NCBI GenBank assembly: GCA_009602725.1
Contig: WELB01000047.1
Span: forward strand, 400,271 to 412,194
Reading direction: 5' to 3'
Length of the DNA: 11,924 nt
Source of the DNA: Spirogloea muscicola
Lineage: Eukaryota; Streptophyta; Zygnematophyceae; Spirogloeales; Spirogloeaceae
In this document: positions 1 through 8,374 of the stretch, piece after piece
Layout of the letters: the number at the start of each line of letters is the position of its first letter
How positions within the stretch are numbered: the first letter of the stretch is position 1
Position numbers and translations under genes: made by a program
Notes under the pieces: generated by a model
Database searches by the model: none
Told to the model about the DNA's origin: nothing
The model's input: only the letters and a program-made list of their open reading frames with translations

Positions 1-1
1 C

Positions 2-181
2 ATGGAGGCGCCGTGCGGCGCCTGGGCATCGCCGCTGACGGCGGAGCGCGTCACGGGCGCGTCCCTGCGCCTGGTCGGTGCGGCGCTGGACACCGCCGGC
101 CGCCTCCTGTGGCTCGAGAGCCGCCCCACCGAGGCCGGGTCCGCCGCCGCCGCCGCCTCCGCCGCGCAATTTTCACCGCAA

Positions 182-215
<34 letters not shown>

Positions 216-3200
216 TCGTCCGCCGCCGTACTGAGCCAGCTCAGTCGGCAATCCCCGCTATGGCCGCCGGTTCTGCCGCAGGCGCACGGTCCTGGTGCGG
301 CAGCGCGAGGATGGCCGCCGCGAGGACGTGACGCCCGCCGGGTCGGACGTCCGCACGCTGGCGCACGAGTACGGCGGCGGCGCGCTCTGCGTCGCCGGCG
401 ACTTCGCCGTGTACTCCAACTTCGCGGACCAGCGGCTCTACCGCCTCTCCATCTCCGGAGGTGAGGAAATCCTGGACCTAGGGCGCTTCCTTCACGAAGT
501 TACCGCACGGGGTCGAACCCTAGAAACCTCCATTGCTATGTGGTTTCTGCTTGCCGGCTCAACAATGATACCTGATATCAACCAAATCTCCTCCTGAGAT
601 TTTATATACTTTTACTCCTAATAATTGTAAAAGACGTTTTAAGTCTCAACAATCGTGCTAATTGTGCAATGCCAAGGTAAATGTACCAATGGTGCTAACA
701 GAAGGCTCATCGTCATAGACTGAAAAACTAACCTTGCCTGTGAGCTTTGTCAAGATAACATCTTCACCTTCTTCTATCCTGCGGCAGACCGCACGCCAAT
801 CCCTGTGACGCCAGACGTTGGCGGCCGCCGGTTGAGATTCGCCGATGGCGCCGTTGTACCCGGCCGCCGCCGCCTCGTCTGTGTATGCGAAGGTATGCCT
901 TTTCTTTGCCTGCCGGTCCTGACGGTCCTTCCAGAGCACTGAGAGGAATAGCTGTTGCACTCCTGCGCCCAACTGAGGCAACGGCATGAGGCGAGAAGTA
1001 GTGAGAGAGCGTGCGAAACGAGCCAGAGGGCGAGACATGATCCTGCTATTCAAGAGCTGACAGTTGCAAAGCAGTGTAGCAAATATACTCGCCTGTAAAG
1101 GCAATCTGTACATGCTGAAGTGCCCCAAAGAGCGACACAACTTGGTCTGTGCGTTTGGACCATAGACATCAAGGTTTCGAATCTCAACTGCATACTGAAA
1201 GCCAATCTTGTCAGCTTGGCGGAGAAGAAGCACCTCTGGCTTGGTGGCCCGCGCTTCTGCCCGAGTCACTTCCTCAGCCATGTGCAGATTTGGAAGAACA
1301 TACTGTCACGTTGATTGCATATGTCAACATCTTCATTGTGCAAGGCTGGGAGCCTGCTTTGCGCCTCACACCGTGCGTCCTGCTTCTGGTTGTGCAGACC
1401 ATCGAGCGGAGGGGCGGGAGGCGACAAACAGCATCGTTGCCGTGGACCTGGACAGCAGTGGTGATCAAGGTGAGTACGCTTATGGTTTTAGCCCACAAGT
1501 TAGACTGTGCTGCATCCACGCATCGTCGCTCCGAGGTACATGACCTTCCTGGCATGATATATATAGATATGAAGCGTGACACTGAGAAGCTTCGGTACCT
1601 TTATTTCCAAGTCCTTGAGCTCAGTAGTCACAAGAACGTGATCAGGACCACTGAATAAGCACACCCCTCCAAGCTACCAATGCTGCGGCTGGTGGGCGGC
1701 GGCGCAGAGCCACAGATGCTGGTGGAGGGCACTGACTTCTATGCGGCACCACGGCCAAGCTCCGATGGGCGTCGCCTGGCATGGATCCAGTGGTCCCATC
1801 CCGCAATGCCCTGGGATTGCACTGAGCTTTGTGTCGCTGACATTGGCGCTGGGTGAGCCTGTGCATGGGCCGGTTGGTTAACAGTGGTTGTTAGACCTGC
1901 CTGTATCTGACTCGCCTAGCATTTGAGGTGTCCCAATTTATCTCAAGCTGCATTCGAGCAGAAGTGCAGGTGCGGCTGAACACTGGCCTCAGCATAATGC
2001 TGACTTGGCATTGACCCTTGTGAGCTAGCAAGGTTGAGAACGTGAGGACTGTGGCGGCCAGCGGCAGCAGCAATTCGAGCCAGGCGCCCTGCGAGCCCGT
2101 CTGGTCACCCAGTGGTACGCTTTGAACGTAGGCATTGAAGGGCACTGGGGGTCAAGTCAGGCTTTGAAATTAAATGTAAGAATCAGACAGCATCTCCTAG
2201 TGTGGTCCCTAGTTCTCTCATATACTGATTCAGGAATTGCTCTGCATTGACCTCGTTGCTGCCAGCTAAGCATGCTGCACTCTTTGTGACCCCAAGGCGG
2301 ATCACTGTATTGCAGGGGAGCTATTCTTTGTCTCCGATGTCACAAATGGCTTCTGGAACATCCACCGCTGGGTACACTTCGATCTGCAAGCCTCTCAAGC
2401 TTTGCTACCCTTTGTTTGGTCTGCAGATTTGACACCAAATTCCTTCATGTATCCATAGTCCAGCAACTTGCTCATCTCCACCTTAACCAAGTTCGTGACC
2501 AAGGGTCGCCAACGCACAGTTTGCGAACTCATGTGCACCAGTGACCTACGTGCTACCCTAAGTAACAAGTCCCTTAAAGAACCTAACAAGCACCATTTTT
2601 GGCAGGTGGAGAAGGAGGGGAGGGTGGAGGCAATAACTGAGCTTGGGGCAGAGTTTACCACGCCTGCCTGGCAATTCGGGAACCGCCATTTTGCTTTCCT
2701 TCCTGGCAGCTCTTCGCACATCTTGTGCAGCTACAGGTTGGCATCTGTCAGATACAGTTGTAGGTCCTATATACGAGCTGCAGCGCTTTATGGTAGAGAT
2801 GAAAGTGATGTCAAATCGCTGAGCAACTTTGATTGCCTCAACTGAGCTTGATTGCTTGCTTGCAGGGATACTAGTAGTGGTGCAAGGTTACCATATTGCA
2901 AGATTAGTCATTAGAATCTGGTGCAGAATCTGATGTATTCTTGGTTTCAGGTACCAGGGAGTTGCTCACCTCGCCATCGTCAATGTGGTGGACAAGAGCC
3001 TCAAGCCAGTTGCTACCCGCTTTACGGATCATTTTGGCATAGTGAGCATGCCTTTCCAACGCATGAGGCCATAAGGGCAGCGCCTCCAGCATGCCTTGTT
3101 GTACAGGCTGTGAAAGCCATCTGACGTTGGGGTGCAATCATGCACTTGCACATGTGATTCTTAGTCTGGATAAAAAAATATCAGTACACATGTGCTCTAA

Positions 3201-6085
3201 ATGATGAGGCCACGCTGTCCGGCTGTTTGATCAAGCATTCAGCTTGTACTCTTGGCACGACTTATGGTCAACAACGTCATCAGGTAAGCAGCAGGTGAAA
3301 GCAGCAGGAGGGGTATACATAAGGCCACCATTGCAGGTGGCCCTCAGAGCTCAGCCCTTTGTGTGGGATGCACGTTGGCAGGTCATTGGTGAAGGGCAGA
3401 TATACATGCTTGCCGGCAGCCCTACTGATAGCCCCTCCATTGTCAAGGTCTGCTGCCTGAAGAGCTTCAACTTGCAACCCCCATAGATGATTCTTTTAGC
3501 AGCTCATGCAAGTCCTTCCAGATGCGCATGCATCAGTTCTGAATTCAAGTCAAATAGGATAGTTGCTCAAGCAACTAGGCTGTCCTTGATTATTGCCAGC
3601 ATGTCTGTGTAGCATACTCCATCTCACATAGAGCTGTCCTTTTATTTCAGATAGAGCTGGCAGACGACCTCAAGAGTGCAACGGCAGACGAAGTGGTATA
3701 TTCGTCCAGCTCTCTTGATATAGATGAGCTGAAGCCCTACATCAGCATGCCAGAGATATTCCAGTCTCCAACAACGACGCCTGGGCAAGTGGCACACGCG
3801 ATCTTCTATCCCCCGCACAACAAGGATTACATTTCGCGGCCTGGGGAGCTTCCGCCTCTGCTTGTGAGATGTCATGGTGAGTGGTCTGCCTACTGCTGTG
3901 ACTGGAGGAGCCCTTCTTTTGTGATATTTAGGGTTTGGGGTTTAGCGTTCAAGGTTTGTGTTATCCAAACATGTTATGCTACTGGTTTGGTGGGACTTGT
4001 CATTGCGTCAATGTGCCCGGCATAGTCATTCTTGCGTGGATGTTGATGTGTCCTCTTCTTCTTGTTGTAAGGTCTATGCTTACATATGCACAGATGTAAA
4101 TACAGGTGTAGGTTTGCTAGTCCAGCAGGTGAAGGAGGTTCGCTAAAGCCCAATATGTGCTCCTCAGAAGCATCGATCTTATGATGATGCAACTATAGGA
4201 GCTTACAGCCGCTCAGCATTTTGCATGAGTTGCTACTCATCAGTGGCTACTCATCGTAGTCCAGGTGGACCGACCAGTGAGACAGGGACCAGCTTGAAGC
4301 TCTCAATCCAGTACTGGACCAGCCGAGGATGGGCTGTGGCGGATGTCAACTATGGTGGCAGCACAGGTCGAGCTGGCGTAGCCTGTTTGCATATCTACAT
4401 TTACTTCTGATGAGGGATCTCCTTGTGATGCATCCATCCAAGGCGTGCTGACTTTTTCGACGGATAGCTTTTGGTTGTGGTTGATCAAATTCATGAGTCT
4501 GCTTGCTACTGTGTGCATGCAGGCTATGGAAGGGAGTACCGAGAGAGGCTGTACGGCAAATGGGGCATTGTGGATTTGGATGACTGCTGCAGCTGTGCTG
4601 AGAGTCTGGTGAGTCAAAGAGTCAATCGAATGCTCGCACCCTCGTTGACGTCCTTCCAGTCCAAAGTGTGATAATTATACAAGCTGTACAAATGGACAAG
4701 TGCGTCTGGAGACACATAATGGATGTGGCCTCTTCTGGGTATCCCAGGCCGCAGCTGGGAAGGTGGATCCCAAAAGATTGGCAATTGATGGAGGCTCAGC
4801 CGGTGGCTACACTACTCTGGCTGTTCTTGCCTTCAGAAGCACCTTCAAAGCCGGATGCTCTTTCTATGGGGTCAGCTACCACTCTAAACTATAGGCCTTC
4901 ATATTGCTGCCTCTTCTCTAACATACACATGCTGGACTGTTCATCAAATCAAGCTTCTCGTCAGGTGTCTTATTGCATATCAGATGGAGTTTAGGACTCC
5001 TAGTTTAGGACTCCTAGGACAGTAGTGTGTCCATACATTCTGGACCTCTAGCGCAAGCTAACCTTTATAATGGGAAGCGTCCATTGTAGACAATAACCTG
5101 CAGAGTCACCTCTGTGACACCTCGTATTGTAAGGTGCAGGTGGCAGATCTGATGCTTCTGGCGCAACAAACACACAAGTTCGAGTCACGTTATCTGGATC
5201 AGCTCCTAGGTATCACTCTCATTGCCACTTGAGCCATCACTTATTGGTCAGAGGACTTGGAGGGAGAGAAGTCCACCTTGATCTGGTTGTCGCAATGATA
5301 GCAGTGTGGGTCCTTTCTGTAACTTAAAAAGTGCTCTTGTGATCCTCGCATGTCTGGCCTGAGCAGGGCCAGTGGACACAGCTGCTCAGATTTACCACGA
5401 CCGATCTCCCCTCTTCCATGCCGACAGGATCTCATGTCCCGTGATACTCTTCCAAGGGCTGGAAGACGAGGTAAGTGCACAGAATACCTCTGTACATTGC
5501 TGCACCTTGTACTAGAATCTTGTAGACCTGCCTGTTGTCGGGTGATTGGAACTTCTTTGTCACCACAGCTTTCACCTGTTTGAGTACATCTGATGCTATC
5601 TAATGAGCGATCAGTACTGACAGTGGTACTTCTTGTGCTAGCAAAATGCATTCACCATGTGCTTGGCTTTTCAGGATGAGTTACTGGCTAGACCTTGTCT
5701 TACCCATAGCTTGACTTTCAGGTAGTTCCACCAAATCAGGCAGAGATGATGTACAAAGCCATCAAGGCAAACAGCATTCCAACTGCTCTTGTTGAGTATG
5801 AAGGCGAGCAGCATGGCTTTAGGAAGGTGATTGCACGCAATTCCAGCTCTATTTCCCTCTTGCTGGCCGGTCCCTTGTCTGTCGTTTATGCAGCTACAGT
5901 GCATGAATGAAGGTACAGGACTTGCAAAGGATGAGACAAATCGCACCCTTGCACGTTATGCTGTGCAGGCTGAGAACCAGAAGAACACATTGGAGCAGGA
6001 GATGCTCTTCTTTGCAAGAGTCTTGGGTGGCTTCTTACCTGCGGACCCCATCAAGCCTATCCACATTGACAATTTCGATCCCTGA
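2..6085 (+). CDS. S9-family serine peptidase (prolyl-oligopeptidase / acylaminoacyl-peptidase-like), 18 exons
   Basis: Predicted to cleave peptides or N-terminal dipeptide/acyl-amino-acid units; substrate and compartment are unknown. Exons read from the sequence: 2-138, 282-460, 788-892, 1398-1469, 1660-1852, 2029-2114, 2316-2371, 2606-2736, 2951-3041, 3337-3447, 3651-3876, 4265-4366, 4523-4608, 4748-4870, 5140-5209, 5367-5470, 5722-5826, 5969-6085. All junctions are GT-AG with matching phases, and the total (2094 bases) is 697 codons plus TGA. Residues 1 to about 390 look like the family's beta-propeller ([33 protein letters not shown]). The alpha/beta-hydrolase domain follows: HGGPT at 462-466, NYGGSTGYGREYR at 491-503, nucleophile Ser542 in GGSAGG, Asp623 in FQGLEDE, His655 in GEQHGFR. 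It resembles the plant and algal alpha/beta-hydrolase group of S9. The ATG at base 2 sits at the window edge, so an upstream targeting peptide or exon may be missing. The acceptor of exon 5 (TAAG) is weak. Confidence 0.93.
183..215. repeat. (CGC)11 microsatellite in intron 1 of the peptidase gene
   Basis: Eleven uninterrupted CGC units lie in the 143-base first intron (139-281), preceded by a second CCG-rich run at about 141-164. The intron is assigned because the peptidase frame (ending LESRPTEAG) resumes at base 282 with [10 protein letters not shown] after the acceptor TGCCGCAG, in matching phase. Read as exon, the stretch would encode only a proline or alanine run and shift frame, since its length is not a multiple of three. 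Confidence 0.85.
3927..3947 (+). repeat. Telomere-like heptamers in intron 11 of the peptidase gene
   Basis: Three heptamers run in tandem: TTTAGGG, TTTGGGG, TTTAGCG. The first is the Arabidopsis-type telomere unit and the next two differ from it by one base each. They lie about 50 bases after the donor of the 388-base intron 3877-4264. A short interstitial telomere-like tract, or telobox-type sequence, is the plainest reading. Confidence 0.7.
4232..4255. repeat. Short direct repeat next to a splice acceptor
   Basis: GCTACTCATC occurs at 4232-4241 and 4246-4255, separated by four bases. It ends nine bases before the acceptor of exon 12 (AG at 4263-4264), so the two copies fall in the region where branch point and pyrimidine tract are expected. 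Confidence 0.6.
4990..5017. repeat. Perfect 14-base tandem duplication in intron 14 of the peptidase gene
   Basis: The unit TTTAGGACTCCTAG is present twice with no gap (4990-5003 and 5004-5017). It lies within the 269-base intron 4871-5139 and has no visible coding or splice role. A recent slippage duplication is likely. Confidence 0.85.
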
Positions 6086-7512
6086 CCTTAAAGGCTTAGA
6101 GGCCGATCTCAATGCTCGGCTCATGGGAAGTTGATCTCCGTGGTCCAGGGAGAATTGGCCTGTGATTGTGCGTCGAGCAAGTGTACATTGACGCTCCTTA
6201 TTCCAAAGTGGGATTCTCATCAAACCGATGAATTGTTGGTCTTCCATTACATCATGGCAAATGCAACTGATATTTCCGAGTTGAACGGAGATATCAGCTC
6301 CTTGGTACACACTCGTCACTAAGTCAAGAAATAGGCGGCATAAGTCTGGGTCTAACTATGAAGTAATCGGTAATCGGTTTGGAAGCAAAGCTCCATCCAC
6401 TTGTACATTCACCTGAAGAAGGCAGCACCTTGCTCTAGATTCGTTGAGCCACAGCACATACTGCACGAGCTATTTTGACGAGGCACATAACAATCAGGAG
6501 CAATCAGAATCTCCCCTGACTTGCTGTCGTCTTTTGGACTGTCACTAGTCTTCTTGACGTCTACATCATCCTTGCAATGATGATGACCCTTCTGAGCCGG
6601 TACATTACGCTCTTCATATTTCTGCCCACAGGTGATAGACTTCCTGCCATGCAGTCTGGGCTTCGCTGATACAATCAGCAGAGCAGACAGCCTGCCTCTG
6701 AGGTGGTCCTAGTCATGTGAGTTTACAAACTTTAAAGCAAAGAGATTGACAACTTTCAGTTTTGTGGTAAGGACCTACCTGCCATTGCAATTATATAAAT
6801 GCTGAAGCGTAACTAAAGCTTTTGGTCAATTATGACTTCGCACTAAGTATGGTGCTCTTTGATGCAGACTATTCGCCTTGAACTGCAAGTCCAGATGCTT
6901 AATAACGCTCATCAGAGGCTCATCCATGAAATTCATAGCCAAGTCTGAAGGACATGATAGCAGGATCTCAGACCGCAGAGCTTGCAAGTAGAAACAGCAG
7001 AATGTGAGATGTGCTCAAGGGCGGGGTCCTGTGCACGTCCAGGCGCTTCAGACACTCCATCACAATCTCTGGCCTCTGAGTGCAACATCTCTTCTTCTGC
7101 CTTGGCTGCAACCCTAGGCAAGGCACTGGATGAGCTTGGGCTTGATCATCCATACATGTACTTCAACACACGTTTTTGAGGAGACCACAAGCATTGTGAT
7201 GCGAACGTGGTTCGACTCGCTTAGCCACTCTTGTTGATGCTTCCCTTGCAGCCATTCCATAGTGATCCTTTACACGTCCATAAAGTGGAACACAAGTGTG
7301 TTGTGACGCGAAAATAGCAGCTAACAGTCTCTTAGATGAGATTCCTCGTGGACTCTTGTTACCTCACTTATCAGTCCACTTGCTGGCCCTTCTCAGCCAC
7401 CGGCCTCGGTGGAAGAGAACTCCTACTCTGCCAGCTCTGGAATTTTGCCATGGCGACAATTTTCCAACAGCTGCTGCCCCGACCTGCGGGGTCAGCATAA
7501 TTAGTAAACATC
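6086..7512. other. Intergenic stretch / 3' flank of the peptidase gene, no recognised gene
   Basis: After the peptidase stop at 6083-6085 I see no recognisable coding exon on either strand for about 1.4 kb. The first few hundred bases are presumably 3' UTR, but no TGTAA signal was found there. Minor features are a tandem TAATCGG pair near 6364-6378, an AT-rich TATATAAATG near 6792, and exon-like acceptors such as GATGCAG at 6861-6867. The open stretch ending at 7179 is listed separately. No tRNA fold or other structured RNA stood out by eye. Confidence 0.5.
6961..7179 (+). other. Unassigned open stretch, possible terminal exon
   Basis: One plus-strand frame is open from 6961 (after TAG at 6958-6960) to TGA at 7177-7179. 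It is Ser/Ala/Cys-rich, then ends in GKALDELGLDHPYMYFNTRF, which has a protein-like, helix-forming look. There is no ATG at a sensible start, so if real it would be the last exon of a gene whose upstream exons I could not place; a possible acceptor is CGCAG at 6974-6978. I do not recognise the family. It could equally be chance open sequence. Confidence 0.2.
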
Positions 7513-7556
7513 AGGTGTACTAATCAATGTAGGTGTACTAATTCAGGTGTGCTAAC
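7513..7556. repeat. Three-copy AGGTGTACTAAT repeat
   Basis: AGGTGTACTAAT occurs at 7513-7524 and 7531-7542, with a variant AGGTGTGCTAAC at 7545-7556. Spacers are 6 and 2 bases. It lies about 820 bases upstream of the LC8 start codon and outside any recognised exon. It could be a degenerate minisatellite or clustered binding sites. Confidence 0.75.
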
Positions 7557-7651
7557 TATTGAGCGCCCGTCCGCATTAGCCAGGTGCATATTTGCGTAAT
7601 TTGCCCTTTCCAGTTCTTCGTACTTTGTTCATTCTTATTGTGGGATGGCCA

Positions 7652-7736
7652 TTCACAGCCATCGGCCCTCTCCTGGAAGCGCGTCTTCCTTCTGAACATT
7701 GTCGAGTCATCTTGGATCAGCCTTTCACAGCCATCG
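7652..7736. repeat. Two copies of TTCACAGCCATCG, 72 bases apart
   Basis: The 13-mer is perfect at 7652-7664 and 7724-7736, and similarity continues for a few C-rich bases after each copy (GGCCCTC against CCCCCCA). It lies in the upstream flank of the LC8 gene. It may be a partial segmental duplication or a paired regulatory site. Confidence 0.7.
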
Positions 7737-8005
7737 CCCCCCATAAGGAGCTCTTACTTCTTTATTTACTGTTTGTTGATTAATCTATGTCTCTCGTTGA
7801 TTGGTGGTCTCAGCGCACAATTTGCTCAAAATGCCGGCGCAGGCCTGGAGCTGCGTTGGAGGGCCGCCATGCGACGGCCTCGGGCGCCCGCCATGGACGT
7901 TGGGAAGCCCGCCCCGGCGACGGGCTCGAGCTCAATGGCCATAACGGGCGCGGGCGCCGTGGAGCTCCTCGAGCTCGTCGCCCAGCAGGCGGGCGGCCCG
8001 CAGAC

Positions 8006-8147
8006 GTGGGCGCCCACTTCACGTCGGCCTGCATGCATGCATGATCAGCTCGCCCGCCATGGCGCCCCGCCCCGCGCTCGCGAGGCCGCCATGGCGCTCG
8101 TCTCTCCTGCCCGCGCTGCAGCCTCGCGAGCGCTCGTGGGCGCCCAC
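8006..8147. repeat. Duplicated 12-base palindrome GTGGGCGCCCAC
   Basis: The perfect palindrome GTGGGCGCCCAC is present at 8006-8017 and again at 8136-8147, 130 bases apart start to start. A related half, GTGGGCGCCAC, occurs at 8396-8406 inside the LC8 first exon. Repeated self-complementary sites upstream of a gene suggest dimeric protein binding, but this is inference. Confidence 0.75.
8074..8133. repeat. 13-base perfect inverted repeat (stem-loop candidate)
   Basis: GCGCTCGCGAGGC at 8074-8086 is the exact reverse complement of GCCTCGCGAGCGC at 8121-8133, with a 34-base loop. Each arm also contains the self-complementary CTCGCGAG, so cruciform and slipped pairings are both possible. If transcribed as leader, it would form a very stable hairpin about 240 bases before the LC8 start codon. 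Confidence 0.8.
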
Positions 8148-8374
8148 CTGTGCTGGTGGGTCTGGCCGGCTCCGGGCTCGGGGCTTCTCGCTGCTGCGGT
8201 CGTGGCGGCCATGGCGCTGTGCGGCGCTGCAGCGGCGGCGGGCTAGCTGCAGCTTCCTGCCAGGCTGCATCAGAGGCTGGAGTGGGAAGGCCCAGACGAC
8301 GTACTGGCGTGACAGTGAAGGTCTATTGGTAGCAGTGGACGTGAAGCTCCTCGCGTTGGCCTAGAAGGGCCAAC

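Larger units (their letters stand above)
7893..8246 (+). other. Possible small ORF (117 codons) in the GC-rich island, unrecognised
   Basis: An ATG at 7893 opens a 117-codon frame ending in TAG at 8244-8246. It starts MDVGKPAPATGSSS and contains AVELLELVAQQ. Its C-terminal third is hydrophobic (ALVGAHLCWWVWPAPGSG followed by an alanine-rich run). GC-rich sequence is depleted of stop codons, several other frames are also open here, and the ORF overlaps the palindromes. I recognise no family and judge it more likely non-coding leader or promoter sequence than a gene. Confidence 0.15.
7840..8260 (+). promoter_or_regulatory. GC-rich, palindrome-rich island upstream of the LC8 gene
   Basis: Base composition changes sharply from the AT-richer flank to a GC-rich block ending about 115 bases before the LC8 start codon at 8375. 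The block contains three copies of GCCATGGCGC (8056-8065, 8088-8097, 8208-8217), the palindrome GTGGGCGCCCAC twice, (GCAT)3 at 8031-8042 and a 13-base inverted repeat. A CpG-island-like promoter or 5' leader of the LC8 gene is inferred from position and composition. No clear TATA box was seen in it. A small coding exon within it is the alternative. Confidence 0.4.

Noticed and set aside
13-464. Long proline-, arginine- or alanine-rich frames on both strands at the left edge
   Set aside because: These arise from CCG repeats and are shadows of peptidase exons 1-2 and intron 1.
505-530. GGGTCGAACCCTAG resembling a tRNA T-arm
   Set aside because: It lacks the TTC of the T-loop, and no acceptor, D or anticodon arms can be folded around it.
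658-1281. Minus-strand 207-codon open frame that looks like a nested or mitochondrial-type gene
   Set aside because: It overlaps exon 3 of the peptidase gene (788-892) on the other strand. The plus strand reads [18 protein letters not shown] there, with correct splice sites and phase, and the antisense product matches no family I know.
1345-1372. WEPALRLTP on the plus strand, resembling the EPxPLTP segment expected after SISGG in the peptidase
   Set aside because: The real segment is in exon 3 ([12 protein letters not shown], from 788). Using 1345-1372 would leave about 20 conserved residues missing and require a 25-base intron.
1149-1658. Plus-strand 169-codon open frame across introns 3 and 4 of the peptidase gene
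   Set aside because: It is out of frame with exon 4 ([19 protein letters not shown]), which fits the family and both splice sites.
6868-6948. Helical-looking stretch ending in TGA after a good acceptor (GATGCAG)
   Set aside because: No preceding exon with matching phase could be found, another frame is also open across it, and it resembles no known protein.
7204-7222. GGTTCGACTC resembling a tRNA T-loop
   Set aside because: The flanking bases do not pair as a T-stem and no cloverleaf is found upstream.
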